DNA of 64,000 nt from Bacillus timonensis (GTDB lineage Bacteria; Bacillota; Bacilli; Bacillales; Bacillaceae_L): positions 206,983-270,982 of the forward strand of contig NZ_HE610985.1 in the NCBI RefSeq assembly GCF_000285535.1. Direction: 5' to 3'. The notes beneath the pieces are model-generated. The model was not told the DNA's origin. It saw only the letters and a list, made by a program, of their open reading frames with translations, and searched no databases. This document shows, one piece after another, positions 45,083 through 54,400 of this stretch; positions within the stretch are counted from its first letter, which is position 1, and every line of letters begins with the position of its first letter. Made by a program: the position numbers and the translations under genes.

Positions 45083-46003
45083 ATGGAAATACTGCAAGGT
45101 GAAGTGACGAATGAACGCACAGATTTAAAAGCCGTCTTGTTAGAGGTAAAGGAAATAAAAAAGAGATTTGAAAATGAAAAAGAGTATTATGATGAAGAAG
45201 TGGACAAGCAGAACATCACTGAATATTATCAGAACATTGATTTTACTCAGAGTGATAAAAAAGAATTATATAATCAAATCAATCAGTTACTTACGAATAC
45301 ACATAAACATCAGCTTCCTTATAACTCAAAAACCCGGAATATTCTTTATTCAAGGGTAGACCTCCAAATGAATGGAAAGCTAAAGAGCATCTATTCTGGA
45401 AAAGACAGGGAACCAGAACAAGTTATTCAAGAAGATTATGAAGCGGATAGAAAAAGAATAGAAAGTTATGACCTGTTACAAAAAAATGAGACGAAAACTG
45501 AATTTGATTTACAGATGGCAGTGGCGACTATTAAAAAAGAAAATATGTTTAATTGTGAACATGTCGTACCACAGTCATGGTTTAATGAGGATAATCCGAT
45601 GAAAGGGGATTTGCATCATCTTTTTACATGCGAAAAAGACTGTAATTCAACAAGATCGAATTATCCTTATTATGATTTTGATGATTATCTTCCTATAATA
45701 GAGTCTGGTTCGATAAAAGTAAATTGTGGGAAATATGAAGAAGGTAAGTTTGAGCCAGAAAGTGGAAAAGGAGAAGTGGCCAGAGCGACTTTGTATTTTT
45801 TGTTACGATATCCAGGGGAGATTAATCAATACAACAAAAAAGACATTGAAATGATGCTAGAATGGCATCATGCTCATAAAGTATCTATCTATGAAAAACA
45901 TCGTAACAAAGAAATTTTCCTAATTCAGAAGAACAGAAATCCCTTAATTGATTATCCTCAACTAGTAAATAATATCGATTTTGCGTCAGGCTTATCACAG
46001 TAA
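45083..46003 (+). CDS. Endonuclease I-family nuclease without signal peptide
   Basis: This is a 306-residue protein. The first 90 residues are charged and helical. The His-Me finger core follows: NCEHVVPQSWF, KGDLHHLFTC, NSTRSNYPYYDF, GEVARATLYFLLRYPG and HHAHKVSIYEKHRNKEIFLIQKNRNPLIDYPQ. This is the endonuclease I/Bsn family, whose members are normally secreted. No hydrophobic leader is present. ATG 45083 has AAGGGAG upstream. It starts 53 bases after the protease, so the two may be co-expressed. Confidence 0.88.
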   Translation: MEILQGEVTNERTDLKAVLLEVKEIKKRFENEKEYYDEEVDKQNITEYYQNIDFTQSDKKELYNQINQLLTNTHKHQLPYNSKTRNILYSRVDLQMNGKLKSIYSGKDREPEQVIQEDYEADRKRIESYDLLQKNETKTEFDLQMAVATIKKENMFNCEHVVPQSWFNEDNPMKGDLHHLFTCEKDCNSTRSNYPYYDFDDYLPIIESGSIKVNCGKYEEGKFEPESGKGEVARATLYFLLRYPGEINQYNKKDIEMMLEWHHAHKVSIYEKHRNKEIFLIQKNRNPLIDYPQLVNNIDFASGLSQ

Positions 46004-46017
46004 TCGTTTAAACGTTC

Positions 46018-46057
46018 ATGTCACCTCCTTTAGGAACTAGGGGGTGATATTTTTTTT
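46018..46057 (+). terminator. Intrinsic terminator
   Basis: Stem ATGTCACCTCC / GGGGGTGATAT (imperfect by one G-T and one mismatch) with an 11-base loop, then eight T. Confidence 0.85.
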
Positions 46058-46144
46058 GAAAAATCTATCGTGTTGTAGGGTGGTTATTAAAAAGATAGCT
46101 TTGTAGTATACATGATAGTAAATGAAAAGTGAGGGGGTCTATAA

Positions 46145-47245
46145 ATGTTTAAAAAGAAAGTAATGTTAGGCCTAGCATCTTTACTTACTATTGCTACTTT
46201 ACTTGCAGGGTGCGGTACAGATGAAAAAGAAAAGAGTGGAGAAGAAGTAAAAAAGTCTGATTTAAAAGTGGGAATGGTTACTGACTCAGGTACAATTGAT
46301 GATAAATCATTCAATCAAGGTACTTGGGAAGGGATACTAGCAGCGAAAGAAAGTCTTGGTATTCAAGAAAAATATTTAAAGCCGTCAGGTGAAATTGAGT
46401 CGGAGTACCTAAAAGAGATTGCTAATCTTTATGATGCAGGTTTCAAATTTATAGTTACACCTGGATTTAAATTTGAAACGGCTATTTACCAAGCACAAAC
46501 GAAATACGAGGATGCTAAATTCGTTATTTTAGATGGGAATCCACATAAAGGTGATTTTGTTCCAGAGGTAGCTACGAACACGGTTTCAATTTTCTTTGCG
46601 GAACATGAATCCGGATTCTTGGCTGGTGTTGCTACTGCCTTAGAATTAAAAGAGGGTGAAGCTGGATTTATTGGTGGAATGGAAATCCCTGCAGTTCAAA
46701 AATTCAACTGGGGATTCCAACAAGGTCTTACGTACGCGAATGAAAATTTAGGCACAAATTTAACGATTAAGGCGGAGAATGTTATTTATCAAGGTACATT
46801 TGATGATGTTGCTGCCGGTGGTCAAATTGCGGCTCAAATGTTTAATAAAGGCATTGATGTCATTTTTGCTGCAGCTGGCGGAGTAGGAATTGGTGCTATC
46901 AACGAAGCAAAAACACGCGTTTCAAAGGGAGAAAACGTCTGGATTGTTGGTGTCGATGTTGATCAATATGCAGACGGGGAATATGAAGATGGCAAGTCTG
47001 TAATACTGACATCTGCTACGAAGAAATTGTCTCACGCTACACAAGAATTAATTGAACAGGAATTAAATGGAGAATTCCCAGGCGGAGAAACCATTATATA
47101 TAGTGTTGAGAATGATGGTGTAGGTATCCCAGAGGAAAACCCTAACCTAAGTGAAGATACAGTAACTAAAGTTAAAGACGTTTATGAAAAAATTAAATCT
47201 GGGGAAATTGTTGTATCTGCTGAACAAGGTGATTTATTTAAGTAA
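46145..47245 (+). CDS. BMP-family substrate-binding lipoprotein (nucleoside-type)
   Basis: This is a 366-residue lipoprotein with lipobox LLAGC at about residue 22. The family signature is VGMVTDSGTIDDKSFNQGTW, then IVTPGFKFE, FIGGMEIPAVQKFNWGFQQG and WIVGVDVDQYADG. Members bind purine nucleosides or related ligands for ABC import (TmpC/PnrA, Med-like). ATG 46145 has GAGGGGG upstream. No ATPase or permease gene is adjacent, so it either uses a distant transporter or acts as a sensor. Confidence 0.85.
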   Translation: MFKKKVMLGLASLLTIATLLAGCGTDEKEKSGEEVKKSDLKVGMVTDSGTIDDKSFNQGTWEGILAAKESLGIQEKYLKPSGEIESEYLKEIANLYDAGFKFIVTPGFKFETAIYQAQTKYEDAKFVILDGNPHKGDFVPEVATNTVSIFFAEHESGFLAGVATALELKEGEAGFIGGMEIPAVQKFNWGFQQGLTYANENLGTNLTIKAENVIYQGTFDDVAAGGQIAAQMFNKGIDVIFAAAGGVGIGAINEAKTRVSKGENVWIVGVDVDQYADGEYEDGKSVILTSATKKLSHATQELIEQELNGEFPGGETIIYSVENDGVGIPEENPNLSEDTVTKVKDVYEKIKSGEIVVSAEQGDLFK

Positions 47246-47607
47246 AGATTGTTGGTATGTTTTCACAAAGGCTCTTTTCTAAAAGATTGTTGCCAACGGA
47301 TAAAATAAACCTATTGATTGCAGTATAGGGTGGCGACTCCAGCGGGAAAAGCGCGGGACTTGAGACCCCACCAAAGGAGCAATTAGCGACTTGTCTAGAT
47401 TCAGCGACAAGACACTCGAGAAACTTCACCTTCTCTTACAGAGGCAAATTACGCCTCTTTGTCGGAGTCTCCAATTTCCTTGTTTCTGATTGAGCCGCTT
47501 AATGCATTTTGTTGAGTAGGCTCAAGCCATGCACGCGGAAAGCGTCCACCTGGAGTGGAAATCAATTGTGTCAATAACAACAAAGTTTGCGAAAACAATC
47601 TTCACAA
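47246..47607 (+). repeat. Composite repeat element related to the GC-rich block at 28075
   Basis: The stretch begins AAGATTGTT and ends AACAATCTT, a possible 9-bp terminal inverted repeat. Inside are GGCGACTCCAGCGGG, TTGAGACCCCACC and, after about 150 unrelated bases, GCGGAAAGCGTCCACCTGGAGTGGAAATCA and AATAACAACAA. The order of blocks matches 28075-28270, with an insertion in the middle here. No gene is seen. Confidence 0.55.
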
Positions 47608-47611
47608 AAAA

Positions 47612-47750
47612 GCCTTCAGAATCAGTTGAAATTAACTAATTCTGGAGGGCTTTTTTACTTGGTAGGTGTTGGTTCGTTTGGAAGAAGACTTCTTATTTGT
47701 AAGCAAGTCATACAATCATCCCCAACTGTACCCACCCGTTGAAACATGAA
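47612..47750 (-). pseudogene. Duplicated 3' end of the EamA transporter gene with its terminator
   Basis: The minus strand reads FMFQRVGTVGDDCMTC, the counterpart of [16 protein letters not shown] in the intact transporter at 48249-49199. It is followed by a terminator hairpin like the one at 48218-48264. The copy is about 190 bp long and decayed. It is preceded by the same AAATCAATTGTGTCAATA sequence as the true end, so this is a segmental duplication. Confidence 0.75.
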
Positions 47751-47763
47751 CGAGAGGGGGGGC

Positions 47764-48170
47764 TCAGAGACAATTAGACTGAGACTATTATGATTTTGTC
47801 TGTGAGAAGCGGTGTCAGAGACAAAAGACCGTTGGACTAACTTAGTTTCGTCTTTGAACGGGGGTCTCAGAGACAAAAAGACTTGGGACTATTAAGAGTT
47901 TGTCTGTGAGCGGTCGTGTCAAGACAAAAAACCGTTGGACAAACTTAGTTTTGTTTTTGAGAAGTAATCTCAGAGACAAAAAAACTGGAGACTATTAAGA
48001 GTTTGTCTGTGAGAAGCCGTGTCAGAGACAAAAAACCGTTGGACTAACTTAGTTTTGTCTTCGAGAGGGGTCTCAGAGACAAATAGCCTGGAGACTATCA
48101 TGATTTTGTCTTTGAGAAGTGGTGTCAGAGACAAAAAACCGTAGAACTGACTTCGAGCGCGAGTCTCAGA
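47764..48170 (+). repeat. Tandem array of eight hairpin units (51-52 bp each, alternating A/B types)
   Basis: Units start with TCAGAGACAA at 47764, 47815, 47867, 47919 (decayed), 47970, 48022, 48073 and 48125. Two types alternate: A has GACTATTAAGAGTTTGTCTGTGAG and B has CCGTTGGACTAACTTAG..TTGTCT. The higher-order period is 103-104 bp. Each unit can form a hairpin AGACAAA / TTTGTCT. The last unit is shortened and joins straight into the second copy of the duplicated segment. No coding function is evident. Confidence 0.85.
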
Positions 48171-48171
48171 G

Positions 48172-48368
48172 AAATCAATTGTGTCAATAGCAACAAAGTT
48201 TGCGAAAACAGCATTACAAAAAAAGCCCTCGGAATTAGTTAAAGTTAACTAATTCTGAAAGGCTTTTTTACTTGGTAGGTGTTTCTTCGTTTTGGAAGAT
48301 GACTTCTTATTCAAAGCCAGTAACACAATCATCCCAATGATACAAACTGTTCCTACCCATTGAAACAT
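48172..48368. repeat. Second copy of the duplicated segment (intact EamA 3' end)
   Basis: From AAATCAATTG at 48172 to about 48368 the sequence aligns with 47559-47748. This copy contains the true end of the transporter gene and its terminator. Confidence 0.75.
48218..48264 (-). terminator. Terminator of the EamA gene (overlaps its stop codon)
   Basis: On the minus strand AAAGCC..GAATTAGTTAA pairs with TTAACTAATTC..GGCTTT, followed by TTTTTT. The left arm includes the last codons of the gene. Confidence 0.75.
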
Positions 48369-49199
48369 TCCAAAAGGTTCTTGTAACCATACAACGGTGG
48401 TAAAGACGGCTGCTAGAGGTTCTAACGTGCCGAGTAGGCTCGTTTCTTTAGGTGCCAGACTTTGTAAGCTTTCAATATAAAACCAAAAAGCAATCATGGT
48501 ACCGAAGATGATGACAAAAAATAAGTAGCCATACGTTTCTAAGGTAAAGGTTGATAAGTCAATTTGCCATGGGGGATGAATGAAACTTAATCCTAATCCT
48601 CCAATCAACATTGCCCATCCAACAATCAGAAGAGAATCGTATTTTGCTAGAAGGGGAACGGCATATAAGGTATAAAATGCTAAAGAAACACCAGATAAAA
48701 CACCCCAAATGATGGCGACTGTTGGCACCGATAGCCCTGAAATCGAGCCATTGGTTAATAAGAAAAAGCAACCAATTAAAGCAAGTGAAACAGTTATTAC
48801 ATCTTGTCGCGTCAATACCGCTTGTTTACGTAAAATTAAATAAATGATAATCATAGCTGGTGCTAAATATTGTAGAAGTGTTGCCACAGCAGCATTCCCG
48901 TGATTGATTGATGCCATATACGTATATTGAACGGCAAGCATACCAAGTAACCCAAAGGTGATTAGTTGAAAAGCCACTTTTTTATTTTTCCAGACTCCGA
49001 GAATTTGAGATCGGTCTTTTGTAAAAAAATGAACAATCAAAAGTAAAAAACCGGATATAAGCAATCGAGTGGTTACGAGCCAATTGACATCAATGTCATA
49101 CTGTTGAAAGAGCTTTTGTGCGACAGTACCACCGACACCCCAAAATGTTGCTCCCATGGTTACAAGTACAAACCCTGTTCTTCTAGAAAGTTTATTCAT
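48249..49199 (-). CDS. EamA/DMT-family transporter
   Basis: This is a 316-residue protein with ten membrane helices in two EamA repeats. Marks are [16 protein letters not shown] in helix 1, [17 protein letters not shown] and, in the second half, [21 protein letters not shown]. It is likely a metabolite or drug exporter. ATG 49199 has TTGGAGAA upstream. It diverges from an AraC-type regulator, which may control it. Its 3' end is duplicated at 47612-47750. Confidence 0.88.
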   Translation of the reverse strand: MNKLSRRTGFVLVTMGATFWGVGGTVAQKLFQQYDIDVNWLVTTRLLISGFLLLIVHFFTKDRSQILGVWKNKKVAFQLITFGLLGMLAVQYTYMASINHGNAAVATLLQYLAPAMIIIYLILRKQAVLTRQDVITVSLALIGCFFLLTNGSISGLSVPTVAIIWGVLSGVSLAFYTLYAVPLLAKYDSLLIVGWAMLIGGLGLSFIHPPWQIDLSTFTLETYGYLFFVIIFGTMIAFWFYIESLQSLAPKETSLLGTLEPLAAVFTTVVWLQEPFGMFQWVGTVCIIGMIVLLALNKKSSSKTKKHLPSKKAFQN

Positions 49200-49303
49200 G
49201 ACTGATTCTCCAATAAATATAATAATAATGTTATAATAAGTGAAAAATTGGTCAAATAATACCTAAATTGAATGAAAAAATATAAGAATATTGAGGTGAT
49301 TAT

Positions 49304-50209
49304 TTGCAAATAAAAAATTTCAAAGTGGATGATCGTTTAAAAGAGCTGACAGAACATCGTACAATTGCATTACCAATTGCATGTTATGAAACAACGATTA
49401 ACCAAAATGTACATGGCTATATACCTCTACATTGGCATGATGAGCTTCAATTTGTTTTGATTGTAAAAGGGGAGGCTATCTTTCAAATAAATGAACAAAA
49501 AATAATGGTGCAAAAAGGGGACGGGCTATTTATAAATAGTGGCTGCCTGCATATGGCGGAAGAAAGCAACAAGTCAGGTTGTGTATATATTTGTTTAAAT
49601 GTTTCGCCTGAAATCATTTTGTCTCAAGAGCTTTATACCGCTTATGTATCTCCTTATCTTCAAGCCACAAATTTACCTTATGTATCTTTACATGCTAATG
49701 AACCTTGGGGGAAGAATATTTTAGAGGCAATTCAAAAAATCAATGAATGGATTCAAGACAAAACACCATTCTATGAAATTGATATCACAACAAAACTAGC
49801 GTTCATTTGGAAAAACCTAATGATTAATGGCTTTCAATTAGAATATGATCAAACAGAAATGGTAAAAAATCATCGAATGAAGCAAATGATAAATTGGATC
49901 CACTATCATTATGCTGAGAAAATCTTATTAGACGATATTGCGAGAGCTGGTGGATTGAGTCGTTCCGAATGCTGTCGTTATTTTAAACGAATGGTAAAGA
50001 AATCTCCACTTAGTTACGTAACCGATTATCGGATTCAAAAAAGTTTACTCTTGTTGCAACAAGAAGAATCCAATGTTACCGATGTAGCTTATCAAGTCGG
50101 ATTTACTAGCACAAGCTATTTTATTGCTAAATTTAAAAGTTCGATGAACATGACACCACTATCATACAAAAAGTATAAAATGAATGCTTCGGATCACAAA
50201 GAGTGTTGA
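49304..50209 (+). CDS. AraC-family transcriptional regulator
   Basis: This is a 301-residue regulator. An N-terminal cupin has HWHDELQFVLIVKGEA and the QKGDGLFINSGCLH strand. The C-terminal pair of helix-turn-helix motifs has DDIARAGGLSRSECCRYFKR and VTDVAYQVGFTSTSYFIAKF. The start is TTG 49304, with TTGAGGTGAT upstream. It is divergently transcribed from the EamA exporter, a common regulator-target pair. Confidence 0.88.
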   Translation: MQIKNFKVDDRLKELTEHRTIALPIACYETTINQNVHGYIPLHWHDELQFVLIVKGEAIFQINEQKIMVQKGDGLFINSGCLHMAEESNKSGCVYICLNVSPEIILSQELYTAYVSPYLQATNLPYVSLHANEPWGKNILEAIQKINEWIQDKTPFYEIDITTKLAFIWKNLMINGFQLEYDQTEMVKNHRMKQMINWIHYHYAEKILLDDIARAGGLSRSECCRYFKRMVKKSPLSYVTDYRIQKSLLLLQQEESNVTDVAYQVGFTSTSYFIAKFKSSMNMTPLSYKKYKMNASDHKEC

Positions 50210-50215
50210 AATCAT

Positions 50216-50246
50216 AAATAAATCTTCCATTCTGGAAGATTTATTT
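50216..50246. terminator. Bidirectional terminator between araC-type gene and trmL
   Basis: A perfect 14-bp stem AAATAAATCTTCCA / TGGAAGATTTATTT with a 3-base loop, T-rich on the right and A-rich on the left. It overlaps the trmL stop codon. Confidence 0.8.
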
Positions 50247-50711
50247 TAATTCGGGATATCCTTGCTGACGCAATGCCTCGTACACCAATATGGCAGCTGT
50301 ATTTGAAAGATTTAATGAACGAACATGATTATTCATGGGGATCCTCATAAAGTGATCTTTGTTCTGTTCTAGTAAATCTTTTGGTAAACCTGTTGTTTCC
50401 TTACCAAACATAAAATAATGGTCTTTTGACACATCACTGAAATCGAAGGATGAATGTGGTTTTTCACCGAACGTCTCGATATAGTAAAACTCACCTTTAT
50501 TCTTTATGAAAAAGTCATCCAAGGAGTCATAATACGTGATGTTAACAGTATCCCAAAAATCGATACCAGCTTGTTTTAACATTTTTTCATCTGTTGAAAA
50601 ACCAAGTGGTCGGATTAAATGAAGGGCTGTATCCGTTGCGGCACAAGTACGTGCAATATTTGCTGTATTAGATGGTATATCTGGTTGATATAGTACAACA
50701 TGGATTGCCAA
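50241..50711 (-). CDS. trmL: tRNA (cytidine(34)-2'-O)-methyltransferase
   Basis: This is a 156-residue SpoU-class methyltransferase with a trefoil knot. It has IHVVLYQPDIPSNTANIARTC at the start, FGKETTGLP (motif 2) and MRIPMNNHVRSLNLSNTAAIL (motif 3), as in TrmL/CspR. It methylates the wobble nucleotide of tRNA-Leu. TTG 50711 is chosen since AGAGGTGA precedes it and homologues start at this point; the frame runs 11 codons longer without a site. Confidence 0.92.
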   Translation of the reverse strand: MAIHVVLYQPDIPSNTANIARTCAATDTALHLIRPLGFSTDEKMLKQAGIDFWDTVNITYYDSLDDFFIKNKGEFYYIETFGEKPHSSFDFSDVSKDHYFMFGKETTGLPKDLLEQNKDHFMRIPMNNHVRSLNLSNTAAILVYEALRQQGYPELK

Positions 50712-50872
50712 GATTCTCACCTCTACCTTTATTTTACCCTCCAAATTATAGCATACATATTGTAAAGATTAGCACTTTGTACAAGAAATGGTTTGGTTAG
50801 TTTCATTATGAATGAGATTGTATGTATTGAAAAACATGAGGTATCTCTATGGGGTGTCTTTTAATATCGGAC

Positions 50873-50924
50873 TAAAAAATTGGTGTCGCAAATGGAAAAC
50901 ATTTGCAGTAGACGTAGGACACCT
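50873..50924 (-). terminator. Nested hairpin terminator of the Spo0E-like gene
   Basis: On the minus strand an outer stem GGTGTC / GACACC encloses GCAAATG / CATTTGC, followed by AATTTTTTAG. It lies just after the Spo0E-like stop codon. Confidence 0.75.
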
Positions 50925-50933
50925 ATTGAACCT

Positions 50934-51110
50934 TTAATGAATTTGATATTTTTCAAGAGCATTTAATAATCTATCAAGCTCCTGACTACATTTAATTGTT
51001 TCACTGTTTAATAGACCATTTACGGCAGCGAGACGAATCATTTCATCTCTTTTTTGCACGATTGATATAATAATAAACTCTCTACTAATCTGTACATTTT
51101 CCTGTAACAC
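50934..51110 (-). CDS. Spo0E-like aspartyl-phosphate phosphatase
   Basis: The complementary strand from GTG 51110 (AGAGGTG six bases upstream) encodes 58 residues. Two helices carry VQKRDEMIRLAAVNGLL and the signature CSQELDRLLNALEKYQ, matching the SQELD motif of the Spo0E family. Such proteins dephosphorylate Spo0A~P and delay sporulation. It is at the short end of the family's range. It lies upstream of trmL on the same strand, separated by a terminator. Confidence 0.85.
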   Translation of the reverse strand: MLQENVQISREFIIISIVQKRDEMIRLAAVNGLLNSETIKCSQELDRLLNALEKYQIH

Positions 51111-51416
51111 TTTTTACACCTCTTTATTGATTTAACGCAATTTAGAACAAACACAAACAATATTATGCATAATTTTTTACATAAAGAAAAGACCTTCGAC
51201 AAAATTAGTCAAAAGTAGAGTAATAGAATGTGACAAAAATATGAAAAACATAACTATCACTTTACAAAGTGTCGTTTTATCAAATTAAAGATAAATGTTT
51301 TCATGGCTATTTTTGTCTTACATCCATACAAATTCCCTTCAGTTGAAATAATCTTGGAAAAAGAAGTATATAATGAAACTATGTATTTGAACGAATTGAA
51401 AATTAGGTGATCTAAA
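51111..51416. promoter_or_regulatory. Intergenic region with likely promoter of the helicase gene
   Basis: TTGAAA (51343-51348) and TATATA/TATAAT (51367-51374) make a plausible promoter with 18-20 bp spacing. Nothing else is seen in these 306 bases. Confidence 0.4.
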
Positions 51417-54400
51417 TTGAAAGAAAAAGTAACGACATTGAAGGATCGGTTGAATGACATTAGTCGACGAAATCGATCCATTCGCATGCTTAAGGTGTAT
51501 AACAAATGGAACTTTGATCTGAGTGAAGTTGGGAAAATTAATTTAATTCCTCAGGATATTTTAAATGCCATCATTAAGCACAATAGTAAAGTAGAAATCG
51601 TGAAACAAAATGTAAGCGATGAACAATCGCTTACTTTGTCAGGGAAATTAACAGCCCTTTATCGGAATTTAAAGGCAATCGAAGACGAAACAGGTTTGTA
51701 TGATTTATATATCGGGTATCCGTTCATAAGTGGTGCGATGTTAGATGGAACATACATTCGGGCTCCCTTGTTTCTCCATTCGGTTAAATTAGAACGAGTA
51801 AAAGAACATGGAACAAAGTGGGTACTTCAGCCAATGGACGATGCAGAGCCAATGTTAAATCGACCTCTTTTTTTAGCCATGCAAAAAATGAGCAATCTTT
51901 ATGTTCCCGACGAGATGTATGACGAGGCCGTCGAACAATCTACGGAGATGGATTTTCTCGGTTGGCTAACGTGGTTGAAAAAATACAATATCGATATTAA
52001 GTGGTCGAATTCCACAGATATTACGCCATTTACGAATCTCACAACCGATCTCATTCCTACCTTTAAAAAAGGTCAGTTTCAACTAGATAATCATGCAATT
52101 TTGGGTCATTTCCCCCAAGGGAATTCAGCCATTTTAAAAGACTATGAAGACTTCCTTCAACAATTGGAAGAGGGTGACCCTGATTTTGGATTGGCTGGAG
52201 AATTGATGAAGGTTGGGGAAGAAAGTTCTACCTTCACAACCGATAATCTCGGAAGTGGTGAAAGGAATGTTGATACACCTCTTAAAAAGGAAAAGAAAAG
52301 TTCTTTGTGCTAGACACGGATGCTTCCCAAGAGGAGATTATCAATTCAATCCAACATATCGATGGCATGGTTGTTCATGGTCCTCCTGGGACTGGTAAAT
52401 CACAGGTTATTGTGAATATCATTGCCAATGCAATTGCCGATAAGAAGAAGGTTTTATTAGTGTGTCAAAAGCGCGCTGCACTTGATGTCGTCTATCAAAG
52501 ACTTGATAGCCTAGGTCTTTCAGCGAGTGTCAGTCTTTTACATGATGAAAAAACGGACCGAACTGGACTATACCGCAAACTTCATAATCGCTTGGTTAAA
52601 GATGAATATATTCAAGATTTAGAAGTGGAATATGAACAATTATCACAGAAAATCGAAAAAATGGAAGATGAACTAAACGCGATTGCCAAAGGTTTGTATG
52701 AAACGCAACCTCATGGATACCGTGCTTATGACCTGTATGGCCTGGGAAAACCGGTTAATCAACAAGAGGTTATTCTCAATTTGACAGCAGTTATTAATGA
52801 CTTAAATAAGAATAATATAGATGATGTGTTAACAACGATCTTTTCATACGGGAATTATTATAGTCGATTCGGACAGGAGAATTATCCATTAAAAGACCGT
52901 AAATCGTTTGCAAAGCTAGAAATAAAAGATCGTTTGACGATTGTTGAGATTCTCAAGAAGGTAACAGAGAAAGCTCAAGAAAGTATTTCCTTTCTGGAGC
53001 ACTTTGAGCAAGACGAGATTACGCCGGAGTACAGTTGGGAAGTTGGCGGGAAGCTCGAGAAAATCTATGAGGACTTAAATCCCCAAGAGAAAAAGACGTT
53101 ACAGAAACTGAGGCTTTGGTGGTGGACTTCTTTTACAGGGAAAACAATAGTTGAAGAATTAATCGCCGGTGACAAATTTAAAGGTTTGTCATCGACCGAG
53201 TGGCCAAAGCTTAGAGAAAGCTTACGAATCCTATATGAACTTTCTCATGTATCAAATGACATGACAGCCGAATTGAAGCAACTTTCTCCTTATTTTAAAG
53301 AAGAAAAAATACAGAAGTATAAGGAGCAAATCTCAAAAGGAGATATTCCATTAGCACAATTTCAAAAGCAACAAGAATATGTCATTCAAGATTTTGATGA
53401 TCTTCGTAATATGGACAGAATTTATGATGAAAGTATGCCTTTTATCAAAACACTCATCGATGAACTAAAGGAAAAAAGTAAAGACCAACTTCATCGAGAT
53501 TTAGCAAAAGAATGGGTTGAGAACATAAAGCAATCGACCTATATTTATTGGATTGATGAGATTGAACGTAAACACCCGGAATTAACGAAGATTGGGACGG
53601 AAAGCTTTCAACGAATGCGAACACGATTCAAGGAACTATTAGAAGAAAAGAAACAACTATCGGCTAAGGTTTTGCAAAATCGTTTATTAAAAGCACTTGA
53701 TGAAGTAAGGGAGCACCATTCGAAAGCGATTAAGGACATCATTTACCAAACAGGAAAGAAACGACAAATTTGGGCTGTACGAAAGCTTGTGAATAAATAT
53801 GCGCAAGAAGGTATCTTAGATGTGTTACCGGTGTGGCTTGTATCACCTGAAACGGCGTCGGCCATTTTCCCATTAGGAAAGGAGCTCTTTGACCTTGTTA
53901 TTTTCGATGAAGCTTCCCAGTTAACAGTCGAAAATGGCATTCCCTCTGTTTACAGGGCTTCGAAGGTTATTATAGCTGGTGATGAAAAACAGTTACCGCC
54001 AAGTAATTTGTTTAAGGGAAGTATCCAGATTGATGAAGATGATGTCGATGAGGACGATCTGGTTGTATCAGAAAGTCTTTTAAATTTAGCGAAACGAGTA
54101 TTTCCAAGTCAAATGCTGCAATGGCATTATCGTTCAAAGTCTGAGGAATTGATTAACTTTTCAAATCATGCCTACTATAACGGCAATATTCAAATCGCGC
54201 CAAACGTGGAGCATCTTAAGAATCCGGCTGCTATCCAATGGCGGAAGGTAGACGGTCAGTGGATAAATCAATGTAATGAAGTAGAGGCAAAAGAAGTTGT
54301 CCTCTTATTAAAGGAGCTTCTCCAGAAGGATTCGACGAAATCGATTGGAATCATTACGTTTAACGCCAAACAACAAGATAAAATACTGGATTATATTGAT

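Noticed and set aside
47655..47876. 73-residue minus-strand frame
   Set aside because: It is read from the decayed transporter end and the first array unit, not a real gene.
47764..48170. CRISPR array
   Set aside because: Units abut directly as 51-52 bp alternating repeats without unique spacers, and there are no cas genes.
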